Shown here: piece after piece, positions 7,693 to 14,287 of the stretch
Numbering within the stretch: the first letter of the stretch is position 1
How the letters are laid out: each line of letters starts with the position of its first letter
Assembly: GCA_046760445.1 (NCBI GenBank)
Contig: JBHIEE010000077.1
Location: 1 to 14,351 of the forward strand
Direction: 5' to 3'
DNA from: JBHIEE01 sp046760445
GTDB lineage: Bacteria; Acidobacteriota; Aminicenantia; JdFR-78
Length of the DNA: 14,351 bases
The notes under the pieces: model-generated
What the model was told of the DNA's origin: nothing
Database searches by the model: none
What the model saw: only the letters and a program-made list of their open reading frames with translations
Position numbers and translations under genes: made by a program

Positions 7693-7759
7693 AATTAGAG
7701 AAATATTATCTACCTATGGAATAGTTATCAAACCAATTTTCAGATTTATTTCTCTAATT
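7693..7759. repeat. 12-base perfect inverted repeat flanking the ddl promoter
   Basis: AATTAGAGAAAT at 7693-7704 and its exact reverse complement at 7748-7759 are 55 bases apart centre to centre. The octamer ATTAGAGA occurs twice in tandem (7686-7693 and 7694-7701) and once inverted (7751-7758). The arms bracket the predicted ddl promoter, one just downstream of the -10 box and one upstream of the -35 box. This is compatible with a paired operator or a large hairpin. No T-run follows on the minus strand, so it is not an intrinsic terminator. Confidence 0.6.
7703..7731 (-). promoter_or_regulatory. Promoter of the ddl-ruvX-mltG operon
   Basis: On the minus strand, TTGATA (7726-7731, 5 of 6) is followed by TAATAT at a 17-base spacing (7703-7708, 4 of 6) or by GATAAT at a 15-base spacing (7705-7710, 5 of 6). 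Transcription would start near 7697, inside one arm of the 12-base inverted repeat. Confidence 0.5.
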
Positions 7760-7786
7760 TTTCTCCACTAAATTAGATTCACTTTA

Positions 7787-8059
7787 CTATTTAATCGTTT
7801 CTTTAAGAGCTTTGGCTGGAGAAAATTTAACCACTCTTTTGCTTGGGATGAAAATCTCTTTTCCTGTTCTTGGATTTCTTCCTTTTCTTTCTTTTCTTCT
7901 GACTACATGGAAGCTCCCGAACCCAACTAAAGTTACTCTTTTTCCTTTTTTAAGAGCATCTTCAATCCCTGAGATAAAGGAATCTAAAGCCTTAGTTGCC
8001 TGAGCTCGAGAGATTCCTGAATTTTTACATATTTTAATAATTAAATCAGTCCTGTTCAT
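7787..8059 (-). CDS. hup: HU-family histone-like DNA-binding protein
   Basis: A 90-residue nucleoid protein of the HU/IHF family. It forms dimers that bend and wrap DNA and help keep supercoils constrained. The family signature GFGSFHVVRRKERKGRNP runs from residue 46 to 63, including the intercalating proline arm RNPRTG (61-66, Pro63), and ends with VKFSPAKALK (77-86). The length is exactly that of HU. HU versus one IHF subunit cannot be settled by motif alone, but a single gene of this length favours homodimeric HU. The ATG at 8059 is preceded by an SD (AGGGAGAG, 8067-8074). It lies 110 bases after gyrA and has a candidate promoter of its own, making a topology-related block with gyrB and gyrA. 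Confidence 0.96.
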   Translation of the reverse strand: MNRTDLIIKICKNSGISRAQATKALDSFISGIEDALKKGKRVTLVGFGSFHVVRRKERKGRNPRTGKEIFIPSKRVVKFSPAKALKETIK

Positions 8060-8080
8060 CTTAAAACTCTCCCTTGGTTA

Positions 8081-8109
8081 AAGTTAATTAAAAAACTATT
8101 AGTTGTCAA
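8081..8109 (-). promoter_or_regulatory. Candidate promoter of the HU gene
   Basis: On the minus strand, a perfect TTGACA (8104-8109) is followed after 17 bases by the weak -10 sequence TAACTT (8081-8086, 3 of 6). The -35 match and position are good but the -10 box is poor, so this is a moderate call. Confidence 0.4.
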
Positions 8110-8131
8110 CATTTTCTCCCCAACAATTTAC

Positions 8132-8151
8132 TCTCTTTGAAAATAAAGAGA
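8132..8151. other. Small stem-loop between gyrA and the HU gene
   Basis: TCTCTTT (8132-8138) and AAAGAGA (8145-8151) form a 7-base stem with a 6-base loop, 19 bases past the gyrA stop. No T-run follows on the minus strand, so it is not a classical terminator. It could protect the gyrA 3' end or be incidental. Confidence 0.35.
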
Positions 8152-8169
8152 ACAGATTTTTGCTTTTCT

Positions 8170-10593
8170 TCAATCTTCGACCATTACCTTGACTACAGAC
8201 ACCACTTTGTCTCCAGGAGATAGGTTAATTAACTTCACTCCTTGGGTAGCTCTCCCTAAAGGTCTAATCAGCTTTGTTCTAATTCTCATTACTTTTCCCA
8301 GCGCAGTCATTACTATCATTTCTTCTTCACTGACCCCAAATGTCCCAACCGCTTGCCCAACTTTTTGGTTAATCTTAATATTAATTATTCCTTTTCCTCC
8401 CCTCCTTTGGGCCCGATAAGCCTTCACATCAGTTTTTTTCCCGTAGCCTTTTTCCGTGGCAGTAAAAATATATTTTTCCTCGTTGCCAATCACTACCATA
8501 CCTATTACTTCATCTTTGGGGGAAAGAGAAATAGCCTTCACTCCGGCTGCCTGTCTTCCCATTGCTCTCACCTGGTTTTCGGAAAATTTTATTGACTGAC
8601 CTAATTTGGTGCCAATAATTATCTCTTTTTGACCGTCGGTTAGCTTCACTGAGCACAATTCGCTTCCTGGAGGAACATTTATCGCTTTTATCCCCGAAGC
8701 TCTCGGGTGTTTAAAAGCACTTAATTCCGTTTTCTTGATTAATCCATTAGTGGTCAGCATTAAAAGATAACCTTTTTGATCAAAATCTTTTACAGGAACA
8801 ACTGAAGCTGCTTTTTCCTCAGGGGATAAATCGAGTAAATTAACTATGGCCTTTCCTCTGCCAGGAATGCCTACATCTGGAATGCTTAATGCCTTTAACC
8901 AGTACATCCGACCTCGATTAGTGAAAACCAAAAGATAGCTATGAGAGGAAGCAATAAAAATGCTCTCCACAATATCTTCCTCCTTCATTTTTATTCCTCT
9001 TTTTCCTTTTCCTCCTCGTCTCTGACGATGATAATAGCTTAGGGGAGTTCTTTTAACATAACCTGAATTAGTATAAGTAATTACCATTTTTTCCTCAGCG
9101 ATCAGGTCTTCTATTTTAAGGTCGGATATTGGTTCATCGATTATTTCTGTTCTTCTTTCGTCCTGATATTCTTCTTTTATTTTCTTTAGCTCATCGACTA
9201 TTATATTCAGAATTAACTTTTCATTGGCTAATATTTCTTTTAATTGAGCAATGGTCTTAATCAACTCAACATATTCTGTTTGGAGTTTTTCTCTTTCTAA
9301 ATTGGTTAATTTTTGTAATTGAAGGTCTAAAATAGCTTGAGCCTGACGCCTGGTTAATTTAAAATTAATCATTAGGTTTTCACGAGCTTGATCGACAGTC
9401 TTAGATTTTCTGATTAAACTAATCACTCGATCCAGATTATCTAAAGCGATATTTAATCCTTCCAAAATATGAGCTCGGGCTTCTGCTTTTCTCAACTCAT
9501 ATTTTGTGCGTCGACGGACAACTTCCTGTCGGGAAGAGATGAAGTATTTAATCATATCTATTAAATTGAGAAGCTTTGGTTGTTTGTCGACAATGGCTAA
9601 AAGAATTATTCCAAAAGAAGTTTGAAGAGAAGTATGTTTATAAAGATTATTAAGGATGATTTCCGGGGGTTCTCCCTTTTTAAGTTCAATAACAATCCTC
9701 ATTCCTTCTCTATCCGATTCATCTCTTATGTCGAAAACTCCTTCCATGCGTTTATTTTTAACTAATTCGACTATTTTCTCTAAAAGTTTAGCTTTATTCA
9801 CCATAAAAGGAATCTCAGTGATAACAATTCTATCTCTATCTCTCTTTTCTCCTCTCTCGATCACTGCTTTTGCTCTTAAATGGATTATTCCTTTACCTGT
9901 TTGATAAGCTTCTTTAATTCCTTCCCGGCCACAAATATATGCTCCTGTTGGAAAATCAGGGGCAGGAATAAACTCCATTATTTCCTCAAGCTCAGCGTCA
10001 GGATTATTTATCAAATGTATTGTTGCATCAATTATTTCAGCTAAATTGTGGGGAGGAACATTGGTTGCCATGCCCACAGCTATTCCAGAACCACCGTTGA
10101 CTAATAAATTGGGAAATTTAGCAGGTAATACTTCTGGCATTAATAAAGTATCATCATAATTAGGAACAAATTCGACAGTATCTTTATCAATGTCAGCCAA
10201 GAGTCCTTCAGCTATTTTGGCCATTCGAACCTCAGTGTATCTCATTGCTGCTGGAGGATCGCCATCTATCGAACCAAAATTTCCTTGGCCATCGACCAGA
10301 GGATACCGATAGGTGAAATCTTGAGCCATTCGAACTATAGTATCATAAACAGCTACTTCTCCGTGGGGATGATATTTGCCTATTACATCTCCCACAATTC
10401 GAGCAGATTTTTTATAAGGCTTGTTCCAAGTGTTGTTTGCATCATACATGGCATAAAGGGCTCGGCGATGAACAGGTTTTAGTCCATCCCTGACATCAGG
10501 AATAGCACGTCCAATAATGACACTCATAGCATAATCGAGATAGGAACGCCTCATTTCTTCTTCGAGGCTAACGGTAGTAAGTTCTTTCTTCAT
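8170..10593 (-). CDS. gyrA: DNA gyrase subunit A
   Basis: An 807-residue breakage-reunion subunit of DNA gyrase, acting with GyrB as an A2B2 complex to introduce negative supercoils. The winged-helix domain has DYAMSVIIGRAIPDVRDGLKPVHRR (start at residue 20) and catalytic Tyr119 in AAMRYTE. A tower and coiled-coil region runs to about 485, then the six-bladed C-terminal DNA-wrapping domain. The GyrA box QRRGGKG is present at 524-530 in its normal blade, marking gyrase rather than topoisomerase IV, and an exact second copy lies at 729-735. There is no long acidic tail. In the quinolone region HPHGEVAVYD (75-84), the position of E. coli Ser83 is Val80 and Asp82 is Glu79, while Asp87 is kept as Asp84. 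The ATG at 10593 has SD-like GAGGGG (10603-10608). It follows gyrB by 298 bases. Confidence 0.98.
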   Translation of the reverse strand: MKKELTTVSLEEEMRRSYLDYAMSVIIGRAIPDVRDGLKPVHRRALYAMYDANNTWNKPYKKSARIVGDVIGKYHPHGEVAVYDTIVRMAQDFTYRYPLVDGQGNFGSIDGDPPAAMRYTEVRMAKIAEGLLADIDKDTVEFVPNYDDTLLMPEVLPAKFPNLLVNGGSGIAVGMATNVPPHNLAEIIDATIHLINNPDAELEEIMEFIPAPDFPTGAYICGREGIKEAYQTGKGIIHLRAKAVIERGEKRDRDRIVITEIPFMVNKAKLLEKIVELVKNKRMEGVFDIRDESDREGMRIVIELKKGEPPEIILNNLYKHTSLQTSFGIILLAIVDKQPKLLNLIDMIKYFISSRQEVVRRRTKYELRKAEARAHILEGLNIALDNLDRVISLIRKSKTVDQARENLMINFKLTRRQAQAILDLQLQKLTNLEREKLQTEYVELIKTIAQLKEILANEKLILNIIVDELKKIKEEYQDERRTEIIDEPISDLKIEDLIAEEKMVITYTNSGYVKRTPLSYYHRQRRGGKGKRGIKMKEEDIVESIFIASSHSYLLVFTNRGRMYWLKALSIPDVGIPGRGKAIVNLLDLSPEEKAASVVPVKDFDQKGYLLMLTTNGLIKKTELSAFKHPRASGIKAINVPPGSELCSVKLTDGQKEIIIGTKLGQSIKFSENQVRAMGRQAAGVKAISLSPKDEVIGMVVIGNEEKYIFTATEKGYGKKTDVKAYRAQRRGGKGIINIKINQKVGQAVGTFGVSEEEMIVMTALGKVMRIRTKLIRPLGRATQGVKLINLSPGDKVVSVVKVMVED

Positions 10594-10624
10594 TTACCAA
10601 ATCCCCTCTATTATCTTATTAAGC

Positions 10625-10642
10625 TTTTTCATTCTTGAAAAA
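10625..10642. other. A/T-rich hairpin upstream of gyrA
   Basis: TTTTTCA (10625-10631) and TGAAAAA (10636-10642) make a 7-base stem with a 4-base loop, about 30 bases before the gyrA start and overlapping one copy of a 13-base direct repeat. It could be a protein-binding site or an RNA hairpin in the gyrA leader. Confidence 0.4.
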
Positions 10643-10671
10643 CCTGTTTGGGAAGTGGATTCTTGAAAAAC
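10631..10671. repeat. 13-base direct repeat upstream of gyrA
   Basis: ATTCTTGAAAAAC occurs identically at 10631-10643 and 10659-10671, a 28-base spacing, in the leader of gyrA. Both copies lie between the gyrA start and the palindromic repeat. The spacing is close to 2.7 helical turns. Operator sites or a small duplication are both possible. Confidence 0.65.
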
Positions 10672-10684
10672 TATTTTCTATTCC

Positions 10685-10847
10685 ACCTCCACATAAATTA
10701 AATCCTAAATCCTAATATCTAAATTCTAAACAATTTCAAAATTCAAATGTCCTAAATTCAAAACAGATTGAAGCAATTTTTGTTTTGGTCATTTGAATTT
10801 TGGTGATTTGGATTTGTTTAGTATTTCGGATTTAGAATTTAGTATTT
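10685..10847. repeat. Long imperfect palindrome in the gyrB-gyrA gap (dispersed repeat, copy 1)
   Basis: This element fills most of the 298-base gap between gyrB and gyrA. Arm 10700-10764 (AAATCCTAAATCC to AAAAC) is an imperfect reverse complement of 10782-10847 (GTTTTGGTC to TAGTATTT), with a loop at 10765-10781. Both arms are built from degenerate TAAATCC/TAAATTC units. A tail at 10685-10699 lies outside the palindrome. Positions 10685-10754 match 14282-14351 at 65 of 70 bases, so it is a dispersed element. Similar A/T-rich palindromes occur in genomes of several uncultured phyla, as I recall. No ORF is inside, so it looks like a small non-coding palindromic element that could form a stable RNA hairpin between the gyrase genes. 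Confidence 0.8.
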
Positions 10848-10891
10848 TTATTCTTTTTTTCACCTTTTTGTTTCCTGTTTCCAGTGTATTG

Positions 10892-13279
10892 TTATATATC
10901 CAGATTTTTTGCCTCTAAGGCATTTTTTTCGATAAACTTCTTCCGTGGTTCAACTTCATCGCCCATTAAGACAGTAAAAATTTCATCTGCTTCTACTGCA
11001 TCCTGGATGGAGACCTGAAGCAGAGATCGGGTTTCCGGATTCATAGTCGTTTCCCAGAGTTGATCAGGATTCATTTCACCCAAGCCCTTATACCTCTGAA
11101 TAGCCAAGCCTTTTTTCCCTGATTCCAAGAGATAATCAAGAAGTTTAAATTCATTCTCAATCTTTATAGGCTCTTTTTCACTTTCAATAATAAATGGGGG
11201 CTGATTAAATTCTTTAAGATGTTCATTGACTTTAAATAAAGCTCTATATTCAGCTGAGGAAATTAATTCCCAATTAATCTTTTGATTGATTTTTCTTCCA
11301 TTGGATTCAAAATTAAAATCTATCTCATATACACCATGTTCCTCATCCTGACTCAAAAGAGAAGAAATTCCCAGATCAAATAATTGACCTTGAAACATTT
11401 CCATTTTCTTTTTATTTCCTAAAAAAGATTCATCAATAATTTCATGTTTCAGCATTAATTGGATTAAAAAAGGAGGATAATTTTTTCTTTCCAGGAATTG
11501 CAAATAATTTTTCTTAGAAATTAAATAATTTAGAATCTTATAGAGTTTGTTTCCAGTATATATTTGACCATTTTTTCCAGCCTTGATCTTTCTTTCTTGA
11601 GCAATTTTTTGAATTAAATATTCTTCAAACATCCGATCATTTTTAAGATAATCAACTGTTTTTCCTCTCTTAATCTTATAAAGAGGAGACTGAGCAATAT
11701 ATAAACATCCTTTTTCAATTATTTCAAACATCTGCCGATAAAAAAAAGTCATTAATAAGGTTCTAATATGAGATCCGTCAACATCAGCATCAGTCATAAT
11801 AATGATTTTATGATAACGAAGTTTTTCAATATCAAAGTCCTCTTTCCCGATACCTGTTCCTACGGCAGCAATAAGGGTTCTGATTTCTTCATTGGCTAAA
11901 ATCTTATCGTAACGAGCTTTTTCTACATTTAATATTTTACCCTTTATAGGAAGAACCGCCTGAAAATGTCTGTCTCGAGCCTGCTTGGCTGATCCTCCAG
12001 CCGAGTCACCCTCGACAATAAAAATCTCACTTAGAGCTGGATTTCTTTCTTGACAATCAGCCAATTTCCCGGGAAGAGTAGCCGCTTCAAGTAGTCCTTT
12101 TTTTCGGGAAAGCTCTCTTGCCTTCCGAGCTGCTTCTCGTGCTCGAGCAGCTTCCAGGATTTTGGAAATGATTTTCTTGGCAACTGCTGGATTTTCTTCA
12201 AGATGAATTGATAAATGTTCATTAACGATTGATTCAACAATTCCTTTTATTTCGCTATTACCCAGTTTTGTTTTCGTCTGACCTTCAAACTGGGGATTTT
12301 TTACTTTTAAACTTATTACTGCACATAAACCTTCTCGAGTATCATCTCCAGTTAAGCCTCCTTTAAAGTCTTTAATTAAATTCTGATTAGCAACATAATT
12401 ATTAATTGTTCTCGTTAAAGCTGATTTAAATCCGATTAGATGGGTGCCACCCTCAGTAGTATTAATATTATTGACAAAAGAGTAAATTACCTCAGTATAG
12501 GAGCTGTTATATTGAAGAGCAATTTCTACTTTGGTTTCATCTTTTTCGCTACAAAAATATATTGGCTTAGGATGTAGGACATTTTTATTTTGATTTAAAT
12601 GTTGGACAAACTGTATAATACCTCCTTTATAATGAAATTCATTTTTTTTATTAATTCTTTCATCTTCAATTGAAATTCGAACCCCTTTATTTAAAAAAGA
12701 TAATTCCCTCAGTCTTTGGGAAAGAGCTTCAAAATTGAAATCAATTGTTTCAAAGATTTTTGAATCTGGCCAGAAAGTAATTGTTGTACCAGTTTTTTTG
12801 GTTGCCCCTATCCTTTTTAGCTTAGTGACAGCTTTTCCTCTTTCAAAAATTTGAGTATAGACTCCACCCTCTCTTTTTATTTCCATTTCAAGACGTTCAG
12901 AGAGAGCATTGACTACAGAAACACCTACTCCATGTAGTCCTCCAGCAACCCGATATACCTTGTCATCGAACTTTCCTCCAGCATGAAGAGTGGTCATTAC
13001 CACTTCTGCTGCAGGCCGACCTACTTTGGGAATAACTCCCACTGGAATCCCTCGACCGTTATCACTGACAGTAACGCTGTTGTCAACATGGATTATTACC
13101 CTGATATTATTGCAGTATCCCGCTAATACTTCATCAATACTATTGTCCACTACTTCATAAACCAAATGGTGAAGTCCGGATAGCCCAGTACTGCCAATAT
13201 ACATGGCTGGTCTTTTTCGGACCGCCTCCAGCCCTTTTAATACTCTAATACTCTTAGCAGTATAGTTTTTATCTTCCAT
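10892..13279 (-). CDS. gyrB: DNA gyrase subunit B
   Basis: A 795-residue ATPase and TOPRIM subunit of DNA gyrase. The GHKL ATPase region has Glu42 and Asn46 in EVVDNSIDE, Asp73 in SDNGRGIP, and the lid GGLHGVGVSVVNALS (113-127). The transducer carries the QTK loop (334-336). The TOPRIM domain shows EGDSAGGSAKQARDR (423-437) and metal-binding DADVDGSH (497-504). An insertion of about 170 residues (roughly 545-715) precedes QRYKGLGEMNPDQLW (728-742), as in Gram-negative-type GyrB. Numbering matches E. coli closely. I chose the ATG at 13279 because an SD (AGGAG, 13287-13291) sits seven bases upstream; a TTG at 13324 would add 15 unconserved residues without an SD. It precedes gyrA and has its own promoter. 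Confidence 0.98.
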   Translation of the reverse strand: MEDKNYTAKSIRVLKGLEAVRKRPAMYIGSTGLSGLHHLVYEVVDNSIDEVLAGYCNNIRVIIHVDNSVTVSDNGRGIPVGVIPKVGRPAAEVVMTTLHAGGKFDDKVYRVAGGLHGVGVSVVNALSERLEMEIKREGGVYTQIFERGKAVTKLKRIGATKKTGTTITFWPDSKIFETIDFNFEALSQRLRELSFLNKGVRISIEDERINKKNEFHYKGGIIQFVQHLNQNKNVLHPKPIYFCSEKDETKVEIALQYNSSYTEVIYSFVNNINTTEGGTHLIGFKSALTRTINNYVANQNLIKDFKGGLTGDDTREGLCAVISLKVKNPQFEGQTKTKLGNSEIKGIVESIVNEHLSIHLEENPAVAKKIISKILEAARAREAARKARELSRKKGLLEAATLPGKLADCQERNPALSEIFIVEGDSAGGSAKQARDRHFQAVLPIKGKILNVEKARYDKILANEEIRTLIAAVGTGIGKEDFDIEKLRYHKIIIMTDADVDGSHIRTLLMTFFYRQMFEIIEKGCLYIAQSPLYKIKRGKTVDYLKNDRMFEEYLIQKIAQERKIKAGKNGQIYTGNKLYKILNYLISKKNYLQFLERKNYPPFLIQLMLKHEIIDESFLGNKKKMEMFQGQLFDLGISSLLSQDEEHGVYEIDFNFESNGRKINQKINWELISSAEYRALFKVNEHLKEFNQPPFIIESEKEPIKIENEFKLLDYLLESGKKGLAIQRYKGLGEMNPDQLWETTMNPETRSLLQVSIQDAVEADEIFTVLMGDEVEPRKKFIEKNALEAKNLDI

Positions 13280-13286
13280 TTTTTTA

Positions 13287-13291
13287 CTCCT
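13287..13291 (-). promoter_or_regulatory. gyrB ribosome-binding site deciding the start
   Basis: AGGAG on the minus strand lies seven bases before the ATG at 13279, fixing that start over the upstream TTG. The site overlaps the stop codon of a possible 16-residue leader ORF, in the sequence TAGGAG. Confidence 0.8.
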
Positions 13292-13340
13292 AAAAAAGTA
13301 ACCACTCAGAGAAAGAAGGGACAAGAATGGAATTTACCAT
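13290..13340 (-). CDS. Possible 16-residue leader peptide upstream of gyrB
   Basis: An ATG at 13340 opens a frame MVNSILVPSFSEWLLF ending in TAG at 13290-13292. The stop overlaps the gyrB SD, and the ATG lies within a few bases of the start site predicted from the TATAAT box, so it would be almost leaderless. It has no SD of its own. It is in a different frame from gyrB. Such an arrangement could couple leader translation to gyrB initiation. A 17-codon ORF in A/T-rich sequence can occur by chance, so this is tentative. Confidence 0.3.
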   Translation of the reverse strand: MVNSILVPSFSEWLLF

Positions 13341-13341
13341 T
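13326..13341. other. Small inverted repeat at the predicted gyrB transcription start
   Basis: AATGG (13326-13330) and CCATT (13337-13341) form a 5-base stem with a 6-base loop at the 5' end of the predicted gyrB transcript. It overlaps the leader ATG. It could be an operator or a 5' hairpin; it is short and may be incidental. Confidence 0.3.
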
Positions 13342-13350
13342 TGGGATTTT

Positions 13351-13379
13351 ATTATACCTTAAAAAAGGGCTAAAGTAAA
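13351..13379 (-). promoter_or_regulatory. gyrB promoter
   Basis: A perfect TATAAT (13351-13356) on the minus strand is preceded at 17 bases by TTTACT (13374-13379, 4 of 6). Transcription would begin around 13342-13347, giving a leader of about 65 bases. A CCTT-AAAA-AAGG palindrome (13357-13368) sits in the spacer between the boxes and could be a binding site. Confidence 0.75.
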
Positions 13380-13439
13380 GTATTGCTTATAATTATTAGC
13401 AAATTCTTATTAATTTCTTCTGGTCTTTAACTTTTTGAT

Positions 13440-14276
13440 TCACAGTCCAAGAGTTCTTTTTCGTTGGATGATTTGAGGTAAATTTTGGCGAAAAATATCC
13501 TTTGTTCGCAGGATCCAGTTTTTAAAGTGATCTTCTATATTAGATTTTGTCCAGCGGTGATTTTTCATGCTTTCCTCACGAAAGAAAAATCCGGTTTCTT
13601 TCCACTCTGCTTGAGAATGGCAAATCGGGCAGCGAATTCTTTTTTCGTCTATTCTTTCAAAAAGTGTGGTAAAACAAACTGGACAATGTTCTGATAATTG
13701 GTCAGGGAAGCTGACAGGTGCTGGATTTAAGGCCGAAGAACAAAGTCTTTTCACTGTTGATTTAAGCCGAGAAAGGACATCATTTTCGAGGAGAACTTCT
13801 CCAGGCCCTGCTCCATAAACAATAAAACTTTCTTCTATTTTGAATCCTAAACCTAAAAGGAAAATATTCATAAAGGGAAGTTGAGAAGAAAACCAGTCAA
13901 TTGGGCTGGCTATTCCAATGCTGGCTGCTGGTCGGAGGTAAAGTTGTCCAAAATAAGGAGGCATAAGTAAATATCTATCTATTAAAAGCTTGAGCGAGCC
14001 TGGGATAGTGGTGACATAAGTAGGAGCAATAAGTAAAAAAGCATCTGCTTTTAAAATATTATCCATAAGAGGATAGAAATCATCAGGTAAAGGACAACGT
14101 TCGTTTTTAAACACACATCGCATACACCCATTACATTGATCGAGATGGAAGTCCCGCAGATTAATTATTTCTCCGGTATCAGCCCCTTGCTTTAAAGCTT
14201 CCCTTAAAACTAAACGAGATAATATTTCCGAGTTACCTTTTTTCCTGAACGAGGCATTAAAAACAACAAAATGCAT
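13440..14276 (-). CDS. Iron-sulfur flavoprotein (NADPH-dependent FMN reductase family) with zinc-ribbon tail
   Basis: A 278-residue flavodoxin-fold protein, probably a cytoplasmic electron-transfer or reductase enzyme. The FMN phosphate loop is NASFRKKGNS (7-16), and APTYVTTIPGSLKLLIDR (84-101) is the second family motif. A compact cysteine motif C48-x2-C51-x2-C54-x6-C61 matches that of iron-sulfur flavoproteins, which bind a [4Fe-4S] cluster. Beyond the usual flavodoxin domain, C198-x2-C201 and C216-x2-C219 form a zinc ribbon or rubredoxin-like knuckle, followed by a basic tail. The redox partner is unknown. I chose the ATG at 14276 because GGAGGT (14282-14287) lies five bases upstream; a start at 14291 would place that SD inside the coding region. 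The gene stands 160 bases before gyrB and need not be functionally linked to it. Confidence 0.88.
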   Translation of the reverse strand: MHFVVFNASFRKKGNSEILSRLVLREALKQGADTGEIINLRDFHLDQCNGCMRCVFKNERCPLPDDFYPLMDNILKADAFLLIAPTYVTTIPGSLKLLIDRYLLMPPYFGQLYLRPAASIGIASPIDWFSSQLPFMNIFLLGLGFKIEESFIVYGAGPGEVLLENDVLSRLKSTVKRLCSSALNPAPVSFPDQLSEHCPVCFTTLFERIDEKRIRCPICHSQAEWKETGFFFREESMKNHRWTKSNIEDHFKNWILRTKDIFRQNLPQIIQRKRTLGL

Positions 14277-14281
14277 CTTTG

Positions 14282-14287
14282 ACCTCC
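14282..14287 (-). promoter_or_regulatory. Ribosome-binding site of the flavoprotein gene, at a repeat end
   Basis: GGAGGT on the minus strand lies five bases before the ATG at 14276, an ideal arrangement. The same GGAGGT occurs at the end of the other repeat copy (10685-10690), so this SD is part of, or fused to, the dispersed repeat. Confidence 0.75.

Noticed and set aside
8132..8151. Stem-loop as a rho-independent terminator of gyrA
   Set aside because: The 7-base stem is A/T-rich and is not followed by a T-run on the minus strand.
10685..10847. CRISPR array or insertion sequence in the gyrB-gyrA gap
   Set aside because: There are no regular repeat-spacer units and no ORF; the region is a single palindrome of degenerate short units.
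13280..13324. N-terminal extension of GyrB from a TTG at 13324
   Set aside because: The 15 extra residues are not GyrB-like and have no SD, while the ATG at 13279 has AGGAG at ideal spacing and gives numbering matching E. coli GyrB.
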